Shown here in pieces: positions 1 to 7,870 of a stretch of DNA of 64,000 bases. Source of the stretch: Winogradskyella psychrotolerans RS-3 (GTDB taxonomy: Bacteria; Bacteroidota; Bacteroidia; Flavobacteriales; Flavobacteriaceae); the NCBI RefSeq assembly GCF_000427335.1, contig NZ_ATMR01000097.1:1-64000 (forward strand). Direction: 5' to 3'. The position numbers and the translations under genes were made by a program. The notes beneath the pieces were generated by a model that made no database searches, was not told the origin of the DNA, and saw only the letters and a list, made by a program, of their open reading frames with translations. Numbering within the stretch: position 1 is the stretch's first letter; the number at the start of each line of letters is the position of its first letter.

Positions 1-32
1 TGGCTGCTTTTTTTTGCTTTTATATATTCTGA

Positions 33-830
33 TTATTCAATCACTTTAGCACCTTCTGGCATTGTAAACATTGCCTGATCAGGAGCTTTTTCAGAAAGCA
101 TAACATCTGTAAATTCCACTGTGTTTCGCTTTTCTGTTGGTAAATTATTTTCATAGTTATACCAATCTATACTTTTCGGTAATACCAACCCATTAACAGT
201 TTGCCAGTTATTATACCTTATGAAATGAAAATCAGGACTCCCTTCTGATTTCCCAAAAGTTACCGTGTATGCTAACCATTCCATTTGACCCGTTTCGGCA
301 TCATAAAAAATCTTATACTGATCATCTGAAGATTCACCAACACCAGCTTCGTATGAAATTAGAATTCCTGGATATGTCTTTCCTTCAAAAACTAAAGGCT
401 CCGTTTCTTTATAATCTATTCCTTCATCACCAAAAACAAAAGGCATTCCATAGAAGTAAAACATTAAACCTTTATAAAATTGAGGCTTTCCTCTATATGC
501 ATTACCATCTTTTTCATTAACCCAAAGTGTTTCACCATCAAATCCTTGCGTATACGTTGGTGTTTCTATTAGTTCTGCTCTGGTTTTTAGATCTTTAGTT
601 GTTTTCTCTTTTCCTGTTGGTTTAGTCATGGTAAAAGAAAGTGCATTCATTTTATTCCATTGCTCAATACTTCCGTGTGCATTAAAAACTTTAGTTATTG
701 TTTCAGGATAAATACTAGTGATAATTTGTTCTTGTTTTACCTCCTCAACAACTGTAGATTCTTGTTTTGGTTCGTTTTTACAAGCAGTTATTGAAATAGC
801 TAATAGTAATACGTAAATTATTTTTTTCAT
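33..830 (-). CDS. DUF6503 family lipoprotein
   Basis: This is a 265-residue predicted lipoprotein. The N-terminus is a short signal peptide ending in a lipobox (S-I-T-A-C, Cys at about residue 17), so the mature protein should be lipid-anchored after signal peptidase II cleavage. The rest is a single soluble domain that I match to the Bacteroidota family DUF6503, from features such as the HG-S-I-E-Q-W stretch near residue 50 and the repeated short beta-type segments (F-D-G-E-T-L-W-V, Y-P-G-I-L-I-S-Y). The family has no established biochemical function; the fold resembles LolA/LolB-type lipoprotein carriers, but that is inference. It stands alone, with about 100 bases between it and the next minus-strand gene. 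The function is unknown. Confidence 0.8.
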   Translation of the reverse strand: MKKIIYVLLLAISITACKNEPKQESTVVEEVKQEQIITSIYPETITKVFNAHGSIEQWNKMNALSFTMTKPTGKEKTTKDLKTRAELIETPTYTQGFDGETLWVNEKDGNAYRGKPQFYKGLMFYFYGMPFVFGDEGIDYKETEPLVFEGKTYPGILISYEAGVGESSDDQYKIFYDAETGQMEWLAYTVTFGKSEGSPDFHFIRYNNWQTVNGLVLPKSIDWYNYENNLPTEKRNTVEFTDVMLSEKAPDQAMFTMPEGAKVIE

Positions 831-934
831 AATATAGTTTTAAGTTGAAGTCTTTGACGAAATTAAATTTGAAGCATTACAAAAAAGCTTCAAGAATTAG
901 CTGAAGTTTTTTTAAGGATATAAAGCTTAAATTG

Positions 935-2701
935 TTACTCTTTAATCAGTTTTTGAATACTTCTATTCGAATTACTTTCAAGTTCTACAAAATATAAACC
1001 TGAACTAAGATGAGATGTATTTAAATTAATAATACTTAAATTTTGATGTTTAGAAATAGCAACACGTTTACCTTGAACGTCATAAATGGTAATTTTTAGA
1101 TTTTCAATCTCAGACGTTTTTAAATTAATAGTTACCACGTTTATTGTTGGGTTAGGATACATACTAAATTCAACCGTATTAAATGTCTTAACGCTCAACG
1201 CTACTGAATTATCTAAATAATCTGGGATACCATTAAAATTGGTATCATCATCCGTCGGATCTCCGTTATTATTATAATCTTCATCAATAGTAAGAACACC
1301 ATCGCCATCATCGTCGTCATCTAAATAGTTTTCAACTAGGTCATTGTCTGTATCCACAAAGACATGAGAAACATTTCTTCCTAAAACAATATTAATTTCA
1401 ACATTAGTAGCAACACCATCTCCATCGTCGTCGTCGTCTAAATAATTTGGAATGTCATCACCATCGGTATCATCATCTTCTAAATTACCATTGCCATTTA
1501 TATCCTCATCACTATCAATGACTCCATCGTCATCAGTATCTGTACAACTAACTTCCTCTACAATTATAAAAGTGCTGCTAGAACACCCATAATCTAAAGA
1601 ATACAATACAACGTCATATCCACCAGGTTCTGTTACGGTAAGTGATGATTGGTTTGCGCCTTGTATCGTATTTCCATTAAGATCCCATTCAAAATAATAA
1701 TCAAGAACAGACAATCCTGTTTCCAATACCAAAGTGCTACCTGTGCAAAAGCTATAACTACTTTCTAAATATATTTCGGGAAAAGGATTAACAGAAATAT
1801 CAAAATTAGTAAGTGCATAGCAGCCGTCTAGAGTTTCAACTCTAACATAAATAGTTTGTGGATTACTTACGTTTGTAAAATTAGTTGGATCTAAAATTGG
1901 AGCAAAATTACCTAAGGCATCAGCTTCATTTATAAAATAAGATAGCGTAAAAGGCTCACCTGAAGGATTAATCGCACTTTCATTTACACTTAAGTCAAAC
2001 GTTGCTATACCATCATTATCATCATCGCATAGCATAATATTACTCGGAGTTCCCATAGCACCAGAAGGATTTGGCAACACGCGTATGGTTAATGGAGTTA
2101 TGCCTACACAACCCGTATTGGTATCCGTAACTGCTGCAAATAATGTCTGCGGATTTGAGGTATTTGTATAAGCTATTGAATTAGATATCATATTCATCTG
2201 AGCCTGAGCATCCGATTGCGTTTCATAATACGCTACCGTCCAATCAGTATTACCTTGTGTGATTTCTAAATTGTTTACTGTTAAATCAAATACAGCGGTC
2301 TCATCGGCATCATCATCACATAAGATCATAGATGTTGCTACAGTAACAATAGGTGTTGGATTTACAATCAATGCTAATTCAGTAGTGTCATAACTTCCTG
2401 TAGAATTATCTTCTAACCGTACATATAGAATATGTAACCAATTAGTATTATTAACATAAAGATAATAAAGCGCATTAATTCCATTAATAGCATCACTCTG
2501 CGTTTCGTGATATGTTATCGTATAATCTTCGGCACTTTGACTTCCTAAAACTTGTGCATCTGGATTGGTTAAATCGAATAAAGCAAAACCATCATTGTCA
2601 TCATCGCAAACCATGTAATCATTTGGTTGATTAGCCACCTGAGCAAATGAAATTGCATTGATTGTTAAGAATAGAAATAGGGAAAGTAGTTTTTGTTTCA
2701 T
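935..2701 (-). CDS. Secreted T9SS type A protein with CDD repeats and Asp-rich calcium-binding-type repeats
   Basis: This 588-residue exported protein begins with a Sec signal peptide (K-Q-K-L-L-S...S-F-A-Q). Three copies of a ~90-residue module follow, each opening with C-D-D-D-(N/A)-D and F-D-L-T and containing Y-x-T-Q-S-D-A and N-P-Q-T-(L/I) signatures. An Ig-like segment comes next, then a very acidic stretch (about residues 385-490) with D-x-D-x-D-G and N-Y-L-D-D-D-D-D-G-D-G units, like thrombospondin type 3 calcium-binding repeats. The last ~75 residues are a type A T9SS sorting domain (M-Y-P-N-P-T at its start, V-Q-G-K-R-V inside). It should be secreted through the T9SS and kept at the cell surface. 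The same CDD module makes up the giant adhesins at the other end of the window. The ligand is unknown. Confidence 0.85.
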   Translation of the reverse strand: MKQKLLSLFLFLTINAISFAQVANQPNDYMVCDDDNDGFALFDLTNPDAQVLGSQSAEDYTITYHETQSDAINGINALYYLYVNNTNWLHILYVRLEDNSTGSYDTTELALIVNPTPIVTVATSMILCDDDADETAVFDLTVNNLEITQGNTDWTVAYYETQSDAQAQMNMISNSIAYTNTSNPQTLFAAVTDTNTGCVGITPLTIRVLPNPSGAMGTPSNIMLCDDDNDGIATFDLSVNESAINPSGEPFTLSYFINEADALGNFAPILDPTNFTNVSNPQTIYVRVETLDGCYALTNFDISVNPFPEIYLESSYSFCTGSTLVLETGLSVLDYYFEWDLNGNTIQGANQSSLTVTEPGGYDVVLYSLDYGCSSSTFIIVEEVSCTDTDDDGVIDSDEDINGNGNLEDDDTDGDDIPNYLDDDDDGDGVATNVEINIVLGRNVSHVFVDTDNDLVENYLDDDDDGDGVLTIDEDYNNNGDPTDDDTNFNGIPDYLDNSVALSVKTFNTVEFSMYPNPTINVVTINLKTSEIENLKITIYDVQGKRVAISKHQNLSIINLNTSHLSSGLYFVELESNSNRSIQKLIKE

Positions 2702-2703
2702 GA

Positions 2704-2895
2704 GGTTAAATTTGTATCTCTCAAATATAGATTAAATAATATAATACTGCCTAAATCAATCTTTAGCGTTTGAAATCCATTATAAAACAAAGCGTTCTAC
2801 CTAAAGAAAAATCGGGACACATAAAAAAATTGGAGATTTTTTAATTGATGGCAAACATGAATTATCATTTGCCATAAAAGGGGACTATAAAGATG
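2704..2895 (+). pseudogene. Decayed copy of the promoter and 5' end of the SpoU methyltransferase gene
   Basis: This stretch aligns nearly without gaps to the region starting at 4067, which holds the promoter box and first ~50 codons of the intact SpoU-family gene at 4110. Shared landmarks, in order, are GGTTAAATTTG, CTCTCA, TAAATCAAT, AGCGTT, AAATCCA, ATAAAACAA, AAAGAAAAATC, TTTTTAATTGA and GAATTATC. The position equivalent to the start codon reads CTG and the frame is broken, so it is non-functional. After about 2895 the similarity stops. It shows that this locus once carried a second copy or was rearranged. It is the only content I can assign to the 300-base gap between the two minus-strand genes. 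Confidence 0.8.
2722..2729 (-). promoter_or_regulatory. Candidate TAnnTTTG -7 box for the T9SS type A gene
   Basis: Read on the minus strand, the bases are TATATTTG, matching the Bacteroidota -7 consensus TAnnTTTG, 21 bases before the start codon at 2701. No clear -33 TTG lies at the usual spacing. The site overlaps the decayed copy of the SpoU gene promoter on the other strand. Confidence 0.4.
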
Positions 2896-3002
2896 AAACC
2901 TATAGATTCTTTCGAATTAGTTTTCAGAAAAAGAAGTGAAATAAGTAAGTAGTTATGACATAGAAATATCTTTAAGTAATTCCCTCTAATTTTTAAAACT
3001 TC

Positions 3003-3740
3003 TTATGTCTTCTTTTTTTCTTCAGAATTGTAAAGAGGTTCAACATTAAAGTGCTCTGAACTTTTACTCTTATAATAGTTTTTATTGTTAAGCTGTTTAA
3101 ACATAAAATTTGGTTTATTAAATACCTCATAAACCTGTAACGTATTATCTTTTCCAACCTTAGATTTCATTTCTAATTCTATTCGATATATTAAATCATA
3201 AATTTCTTCCGGAAATTTTAAACTCATTGTTCTTTGTGATGAAAAACCAGTATTGCTCTCATATACGGCCCAATACATTTCATTATCATCTAAATGAAGT
3301 TTATTAGAATGTTCTTTGGGTAATGACAATGAATCCATGGAATTCTTAGAAATAGTTATACCAACATTACCTTCAATATTAACATCAGTAGTTTTAATTC
3401 CTTCGGCTTTTAAATCTCTTTTTTCTAAATACATTACAATCCAATGCGTACCTATTTTGGCTTGTACAACATAATTACCTATAGTGAGATGTCTTAAATT
3501 AATCTTTCCATTTGAATTATTAATTTCAATAGTCTCTAAGTAATCGGCATTTAATATATCAACTTCCTTTATCTTTTCATTATCTGTAGCGAGTATTAAA
3601 CTATCACCGGTTTTATTCAGTTTTTGTACTAATTTGAATTTTTTAGCTGCAGCGCTCGTGTTTTGTTGGAATGTAATGCTCTGACCATAAGAAAATAGTG
3701 TTGAAAATATTAATATAAGTAGGTTATAATTTTTAATCAT
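3003..3740 (-). CDS. Secreted protein of unknown function with an internal sorting-domain-like segment
   Basis: This is a 245-residue protein with a Sec signal peptide (I-K-N-Y-N-L-L-I-L-I-F...S-Y-G-Q). Residues ~45-105 (V-D-I-L-N..., I-N-L-R-H-L-T-I-G-N-Y-V-V-Q) resemble the beta-sandwich of a type A T9SS C-terminal domain. Here, however, the segment is internal and is followed by another ~140 residues without recognisable domains, ending in a Lys-rich tail. I do not recognise the family. It lies convergent to nothing obvious and is separated from its neighbours by 300-370 bases. A periplasmic or surface location is likely from the signal peptide; no function is proposed. Confidence 0.7.
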   Translation of the reverse strand: MIKNYNLLILIFSTLFSYGQSITFQQNTSAAAKKFKLVQKLNKTGDSLILATDNEKIKEVDILNADYLETIEINNSNGKINLRHLTIGNYVVQAKIGTHWIVMYLEKRDLKAEGIKTTDVNIEGNVGITISKNSMDSLSLPKEHSNKLHLDDNEMYWAVYESNTGFSSQRTMSLKFPEEIYDLIYRIELEMKSKVGKDNTLQVYEVFNKPNFMFKQLNNKNYYKSKSSEHFNVEPLYNSEEKKKT

Positions 3741-4109
3741 CCTTAATATTTATTTGGTCTTAGCACAAAATTAAGTTTATAAATGGTGAACCTTAATCTC
3801 TATGCATTTAAATCTTAATCCAATGAAAGTTGAATTATCAAAAAAAACGGCAGTTAATGCTCTATTATTATAATAAAAAACTCAATTATGATTAAAATTT
3901 CAACCCTGTAAAATTAATTCTAGACCTATAGGATTAAATCGAATATATAAAAACTATTATTTTCATCTTCACCATTAAATCGATTAGCTAATTTGCATCT
4001 TAAATAAATGTAGTTACTCCGATTATTAAGAATTGAAAAAGGTAAAGTGGTATTTGTTTCATAATAGGTTAAATTTGCACCTCTCATAAATCGATTAAAA
4101 AGCACAACA
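3741..4109. other. Intergenic region between divergent genes
   Basis: These 369 AT-rich bases separate the minus-strand secreted protein from the plus-strand SpoU gene. I see no ORF, RNA gene or long inverted repeat. Only the 3' end holds a recognisable signal, the -7 box at 4070-4077. Confidence 0.6.
4070..4077 (+). promoter_or_regulatory. TAnnTTTG -7 promoter box of the SpoU gene
   Basis: TAAATTTG followed by C, 33 bases before the ATG, matches the Bacteroidota -7 consensus. The same box, with its flanks, is preserved in the decayed copy at 2704, which supports its being part of the ancestral gene unit. Confidence 0.5.
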
Positions 4110-4907
4110 ATGAGTAAATCAATATCCAGCGTTCAAAATCCATTTATAAAACAACTCGTTTTACTCAAAGAAAAATCAAGACAACGTAAAAAAACAGGAC
4201 AATTTTTAATTGAAGGAAAGCGCGAATTATCCTTAGCTATAAAGGGAGCATACTCTATTGAATCGCTATTGTATTATCCTGAATTATTTTCAGAAAGCGA
4301 AGCTAAGGCCATGTCGCAATATAATATCGACATTATTGAAATCTCAAAAGACGTATTTCAAAAACTAGCACATCGCGATACAACTGAAGGTGTAATTGCT
4401 GTTGTAAAATCTAAAAAGCATACACTCGAAGATTTAAAACTAAAATCTAAAAATCCTTTAATCTTAGTCGCCGAAGCTCCCGAAAAACCTGGCAATATTG
4501 GAGCTATTTTACGCACGGCAGATGCGGCAAATGTAGATGCTGTGATTATTGCGAATCCAAAATCAGATTTATACAATCCTAATATTATTCGTTCTAGTGT
4601 TGGTTGTGTGTTTACTACTGAAATTGCTATGGCCAGTTCTGAAGAAGCTATTTCTTTTCTGAAAAAATATAATTTCAATATTTTCTCAGCTATCTTACAA
4701 GAATCGGAACCGTATCACTCTCAAGATTACACCTTGCCAACAGCTATTGTAGTTGGTACCGAAGCAACAGGCTTAACGGAAGAATGGCGCCAAGCTGCCA
4801 CAAAAAATATAAGCATCCCTATGCAAGGTGAAATTGACTCCATGAATGTCTCTGTCGCTGCAGGAATACTTATTTTTGAAGCGAAACGACAGCGGAATTT
4901 TAAATAA
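4110..4907 (+). CDS. TrmH/SpoU family RNA 2'-O-methyltransferase
   Basis: This 265-residue protein is predicted to transfer a methyl group from S-adenosylmethionine to a ribose 2'-OH in rRNA or tRNA. It has an N-terminal substrate-binding domain (residues ~1-100, starting S-V-Q-N-P-F-I-K), then a SpoU knot domain with all three motifs. Motif 1 is P-G-N-I-G-A-I-L-R-T-A-D-A around residues 127-139, motif 2 is V-G-T-E-A-T-G-L near 215, and motif 3 is I-P-M-Q-G-E-I-D-S-M-N-V-S-V-A near 235-250. The domain order is that of RlmB/TsnR-like 23S rRNA guanosine methyltransferases, but the exact target base cannot be told from sequence. A decayed copy of its 5' end lies 1.36 kb upstream. Confidence 0.9.
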   Translation: MSKSISSVQNPFIKQLVLLKEKSRQRKKTGQFLIEGKRELSLAIKGAYSIESLLYYPELFSESEAKAMSQYNIDIIEISKDVFQKLAHRDTTEGVIAVVKSKKHTLEDLKLKSKNPLILVAEAPEKPGNIGAILRTADAANVDAVIIANPKSDLYNPNIIRSSVGCVFTTEIAMASSEEAISFLKKYNFNIFSAILQESEPYHSQDYTLPTAIVVGTEATGLTEEWRQAATKNISIPMQGEIDSMNVSVAAGILIFEAKRQRNFK

Positions 4908-4916
4908 ATAAAAAAA

Positions 4917-5025
4917 TGTCAGTTCGAGTGATTTTTGAGGAACGAGAAAATTGTATCGAGAACTAGTGATATAAATAAACTTCTCGATACAAAATTTCTA
5001 AAAAGAAATTTCACTCGAAGTGACA
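4917..5025. repeat. Nested inverted repeat (REP/MITE-like hairpin)
   Basis: Outer arms at 4917-4931 and 5011-5025 match at 14 of 15 bases (TGTCAGTTCGAGTGA versus TCACTCGAAGTGACA). Inner arms at 4951-4962 and 4981-4992 match perfectly over 12 bases (TTGTATCGAGAA / TTCTCGATACAA). The whole fills the gap between the SpoU and M48 genes. Outward arms of the type GTCA-TTCGAGTG are a recurrent intergenic repeat in Flavobacteriaceae, to my knowledge. It may double as a transcription terminator or mRNA-stabilising hairpin. Confidence 0.75.
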
Positions 5026-5043
5026 AAAACCTTTAACATATAA

Positions 5044-6300
5044 ATGACAGCACAAACCCTTTTCTATATCATTATAGCCATCATTATCATCAATTTTATA
5101 ATTGATAAAACTCTTGACGCTATAAATGCTAAGCATTATAATGACCCCATTCCTGAAGCATTAAATGATGTTTATGATGCAACGGAATACAAAAAATCAC
5201 AAGCTTACAAAACCGTGAATTATAAATTTGGACTTGGAACGTCCGTGTTTTCGTTTGCCTTAACTCTAGGTTTTTTACTTTTAGATGGTTTTGAGTATGT
5301 GGATAACATAGCCCGAAGTTATTCAGACAATCCAATAATCATCGCTTTAATTTTCTTCGGTATCATCATGATAGCGAGCGATATAATTACAACACCATTT
5401 GGCTATTACAAAACCTTTGTAATTGAAGAAAAATTTGGGTTTAACAAAACCACCAAGAAACTATTCATCTTAGACAAATTGAAAGGTTTAGTTATGATGG
5501 CACTTTTAGGCGGTGGTCTCATTGCTCTTATTGTTTGGTTTTATCAGGCTACAGGAAATCAATTTTGGTTATATGCTTGGGGAATTGTAACTGTATTCAC
5601 CGTGTTTATGAATATGTTTTATTCTAAACTTATTGTACCATTATTTAACAAACAAACTCCTTTAGAAGATGGTGAATTAAGAACTAAAATTTCAACCTAT
5701 GCAGAATCCGTAGGTTTTAATCTCGAAAAAATATTTGTCATCGATGGATCAAAACGAAGCACCAAAGCCAATGCCTATTTTTCGGGCTTTGGAAGAGAAA
5801 AACGTGTCACACTTTATGATACTTTGGTCAACGATTTAGACGATGAAGAAATCGTTGCTGTTTTAGCACACGAAGTTGGTCACTACAAAAAAAAGCATAT
5901 CATTTTTAATTTAGTCACCTCCATCCTTCTAACAGGGTTAACGCTTTTTATTCTATCTATATTTGTTTCAAATCCATTATTATCCAATGCTATTGGTGTT
6001 GAAATCCCGAGTTTTCATGTTGGTTTGATCGCTTTCGGATTACTCTACTCACCTATCTCAGAAATCACAGGACTAATAATGAATTACGTTTCACGCGTTT
6101 TTGAATACCAAGCCGATGATTACGCCAAAAACACATATAAAGCCGAACCTTTAATTACGTCATTAAAGAAATTATCTAAAAATAGTTTGAGTAATTTAAC
6201 ACCACATAAAGCCTACGTGTTTATGCATTATTCGCATCCTACGCTTTTGGAACGCGTTAAGAATTTAAAAAATAAAAGCGCTTTAAATTCTACTAATTAA
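5044..6300 (+). CDS. M48 family CAAX-type zinc metalloprotease (Ste24-like)
   Basis: This 418-residue integral membrane protease has an N-terminal CAAX-protease-type multi-helix region (residues ~1-200, several hydrophobic segments, including one at the very N-terminus). A peptidase M48 catalytic domain with the zinc motif H-E-V-G-H near residue 276 follows. The third zinc-ligand Glu probably lies in E-Y-Q-A-D-D-Y-A near residue 355. Length and layout match the Ste24 group, which in bacteria acts in membrane-protein quality control; a specific substrate is unknown. The C-terminus (H-P-T-L-L-E-R-V-K-N-L) is echoed by a fragment 530 bases downstream, past the SET gene. Confidence 0.9.
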   Translation: MTAQTLFYIIIAIIIINFIIDKTLDAINAKHYNDPIPEALNDVYDATEYKKSQAYKTVNYKFGLGTSVFSFALTLGFLLLDGFEYVDNIARSYSDNPIIIALIFFGIIMIASDIITTPFGYYKTFVIEEKFGFNKTTKKLFILDKLKGLVMMALLGGGLIALIVWFYQATGNQFWLYAWGIVTVFTVFMNMFYSKLIVPLFNKQTPLEDGELRTKISTYAESVGFNLEKIFVIDGSKRSTKANAYFSGFGREKRVTLYDTLVNDLDDEEIVAVLAHEVGHYKKKHIIFNLVTSILLTGLTLFILSIFVSNPLLSNAIGVEIPSFHVGLIAFGLLYSPISEITGLIMNYVSRVFEYQADDYAKNTYKAEPLITSLKKLSKNSLSNLTPHKAYVFMHYSHPTLLERVKNLKNKSALNSTN

Positions 6301-6324
6301 CATCATTAAAATACCTCATAAACC

Positions 6325-6774
6325 TTGAGCGACTCCAATACAGAAGATCATTATATAAGCACAAATACCATTGAAGCTTCAGAATCAGACTACTTGTTTG
6401 TTCAGCCTTCACAAATTAAACAGGCAGGACAAGGTTTATTTACGGCAGTTGACATTTATGAAGATGAAATTATCTCGTTGTTTAAAGGTGAAATAATCGA
6501 CAACAAAGAAGCGGCAATAAGAGCAGAACAAAACCAAGACAGGTACTTTATTAATTTGCTAGATGGTACTATTATGGACAGTATGCATACGGATTGTTAT
6601 GCCAAGTATGCTAATGATGCGGAAGGCTTATCCCAAAGTGATTTTAAAAACAATGCCGCAATTACTTTAGATGAAGATAACAATGTCTGCATAAAAGCTA
6701 CTAAAAATATAGACTATGGTGAAGAAGTATTTTGCAGCTATGGCAAATCCTATTGGAAAAAACACGGTGAATAA
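6325..6774 (+). CDS. SET-domain protein (putative protein-lysine methyltransferase)
   Basis: This is a 149-residue single-domain SET protein. The N-terminal part has G-Q-G-L-F-T-A-V-D-I and E-I-I-S-L-F-K-G-E, and the C-terminal part has K-A-T-K-N-I and G-E-E-V-F-C-S-Y-G. These match the S-adenosylmethionine-binding and pseudo-knot elements of SET lysine methyltransferases. The start used is TTG at 6325; there is no nearby in-frame ATG. SET proteins are common in eukaryotes and sporadic in bacteria, and the substrate here is unknown. The gene sits between the end of the M48 gene and a vestige of that same end, which suggests it was inserted. Confidence 0.8.
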   Translation: MSDSNTEDHYISTNTIEASESDYLFVQPSQIKQAGQGLFTAVDIYEDEIISLFKGEIIDNKEAAIRAEQNQDRYFINLLDGTIMDSMHTDCYAKYANDAEGLSQSDFKNNAAITLDEDNNVCIKATKNIDYGEEVFCSYGKSYWKKHGE

Positions 6775-6799
6775 CATTTACTGATATCCAATACTTGTT

Positions 6800-6850
6800 A
6801 ATAAAACACATCTCACACTTTTAGAACGTATTAAGAATTTAAGGCTGTAA
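6800..6850 (+). pseudogene. Vestige of the 3' end of the M48 protease gene
   Basis: Read in one frame up to a TAA at 6848-6850, these bases encode H-L-T-L-L-E-R-I-K-N-L-R-L. This mirrors H-P-T-L-L-E-R-V-K-N-L at the C-terminus of the M48 protein (about 6235-6275). DNA similarity is also clear (CTTTTxGAACGxxTTAAGAATTTAA). No start or upstream body remains, so it is a remnant. It brackets the SET gene together with the intact M48 end. Confidence 0.75.
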
Positions 6851-6917
6851 CTTCACATTATTATAACATTAAAGACCCACAATTTTTATAACTTTGAATA
6901 AAAAGAAACATAATATA

Positions 6918-7637
6918 ATGACAGATTTAAAAAACAGAAAAGCAATAATTACAGGAGGCGGAAGAGGTTTAGGAAAAGCAACAGCTATCGCTTTTGCTAA
7001 AGAAGGCATTGATGTTGCTATTACTGGCAGAAATGAAGCCGTTTTAAAAGAAACAGTTGCTGAATTAAAGACCTTTGGAGTAAACGCTATATATGCTGTA
7101 TTTGATGTTAGCAACTATGATGAAGTTCAAACAGGTATTAAATCTATAATTGAAACATTAGGCTCTATTGATATTTTGGTTAACAATGCTGGTATTGCAG
7201 CTTTTGGATCTTTAAACGATATGGAAGTGGACCAATGGAACCAAATTATACAAACCAATGTTATGGGAATGTATTACGTCACCAAAGAAGTTTTACCACA
7301 TTTAATAGCCAAAAATGAAGGTGACATTATAAATATATCGTCTACTGCTGGATTAAGCGGTAATGCCACAACATCAGCATATTCAGCTTCAAAATTTGCA
7401 GTTATCGGAATGTCTCAATCCTTAATGAAAGAAGTGCGTAAAAACAATATCAGAGTGTGCACATTAACTCCAAGCACAATTGCTTCAGATATGTCTATAG
7501 AATTAGGTATTGCGAATAAAGACTCTGAAGACAGCGTTTTACAACCCGAAGATTTTGCAGAATTAATTGTATCTGGTTTAAAATTACCACGACGCGCTAT
7601 GATGGCAAATGCATCGTTATGGTCTACTAACCCATAA
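6918..7637 (+). CDS. Short-chain dehydrogenase/reductase (3-ketoacyl-ACP reductase-like)
   Basis: This 239-residue classical SDR starts at the ATG at 6918; an upstream in-frame TTG at 6894 would add eight residues not typical of the family. The cofactor loop T-G-G-G-R-G-L-G is at ~10-17, N-N-A-G at ~88, the catalytic Ser in N-I-S-S-T-A near 140 and the Y-S-A-S-K catalytic pair near 154-158. The basic residue in G-R-N at the end of the second strand suggests NADP(H). It is most like FabG-type oxidoreductases, but a stand-alone SDR outside a fatty-acid cluster could act on many substrates. A terminator-like hairpin follows. Confidence 0.85.
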   Translation: MTDLKNRKAIITGGGRGLGKATAIAFAKEGIDVAITGRNEAVLKETVAELKTFGVNAIYAVFDVSNYDEVQTGIKSIIETLGSIDILVNNAGIAAFGSLNDMEVDQWNQIIQTNVMGMYYVTKEVLPHLIAKNEGDIINISSTAGLSGNATTSAYSASKFAVIGMSQSLMKEVRKNNIRVCTLTPSTIASDMSIELGIANKDSEDSVLQPEDFAELIVSGLKLPRRAMMANASLWSTNP

Positions 7638-7658
7638 TTATATTTTTCAAATAACGAG

Positions 7659-7697
7659 ATAACAAAACCTACATTAATTGTGGGTTTTGTTGTTATA
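7659..7697 (+). terminator. Hairpin terminator after the SDR gene
   Basis: AACAAAACC at 7661-7669 pairs with GGTTTTGTT at 7683-7691, with further partial pairing outside, followed by an AT-rich stretch. It lies 24 bases past the SDR stop codon, as expected for a Rho-independent terminator of the Bacteroidota kind. Confidence 0.55.
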
Positions 7698-7870
7698 TAT
7701 AAAGTATGGATAAATGAAAAAGTTCAAATTAAAAATTAAAAAAGCGAACTTTAAGTAAATCGTTATTTTTTACTATTTGTCTTTGCAGGTACTTATTTAC
7801 ATCAAAAAAAATTAAAATTTCCTAGAAAAAAAATAGTGCTCATTAACAATGGTTTTACTACTTTAGTTCT

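Noticed and set aside
1200..1530. Low-complexity Asp-rich stretch as a sequencing artefact
   Set aside because: The D-x-D-x-D-G spacing is regular, the frame is intact, and it matches thrombospondin type 3-like calcium-binding repeats.
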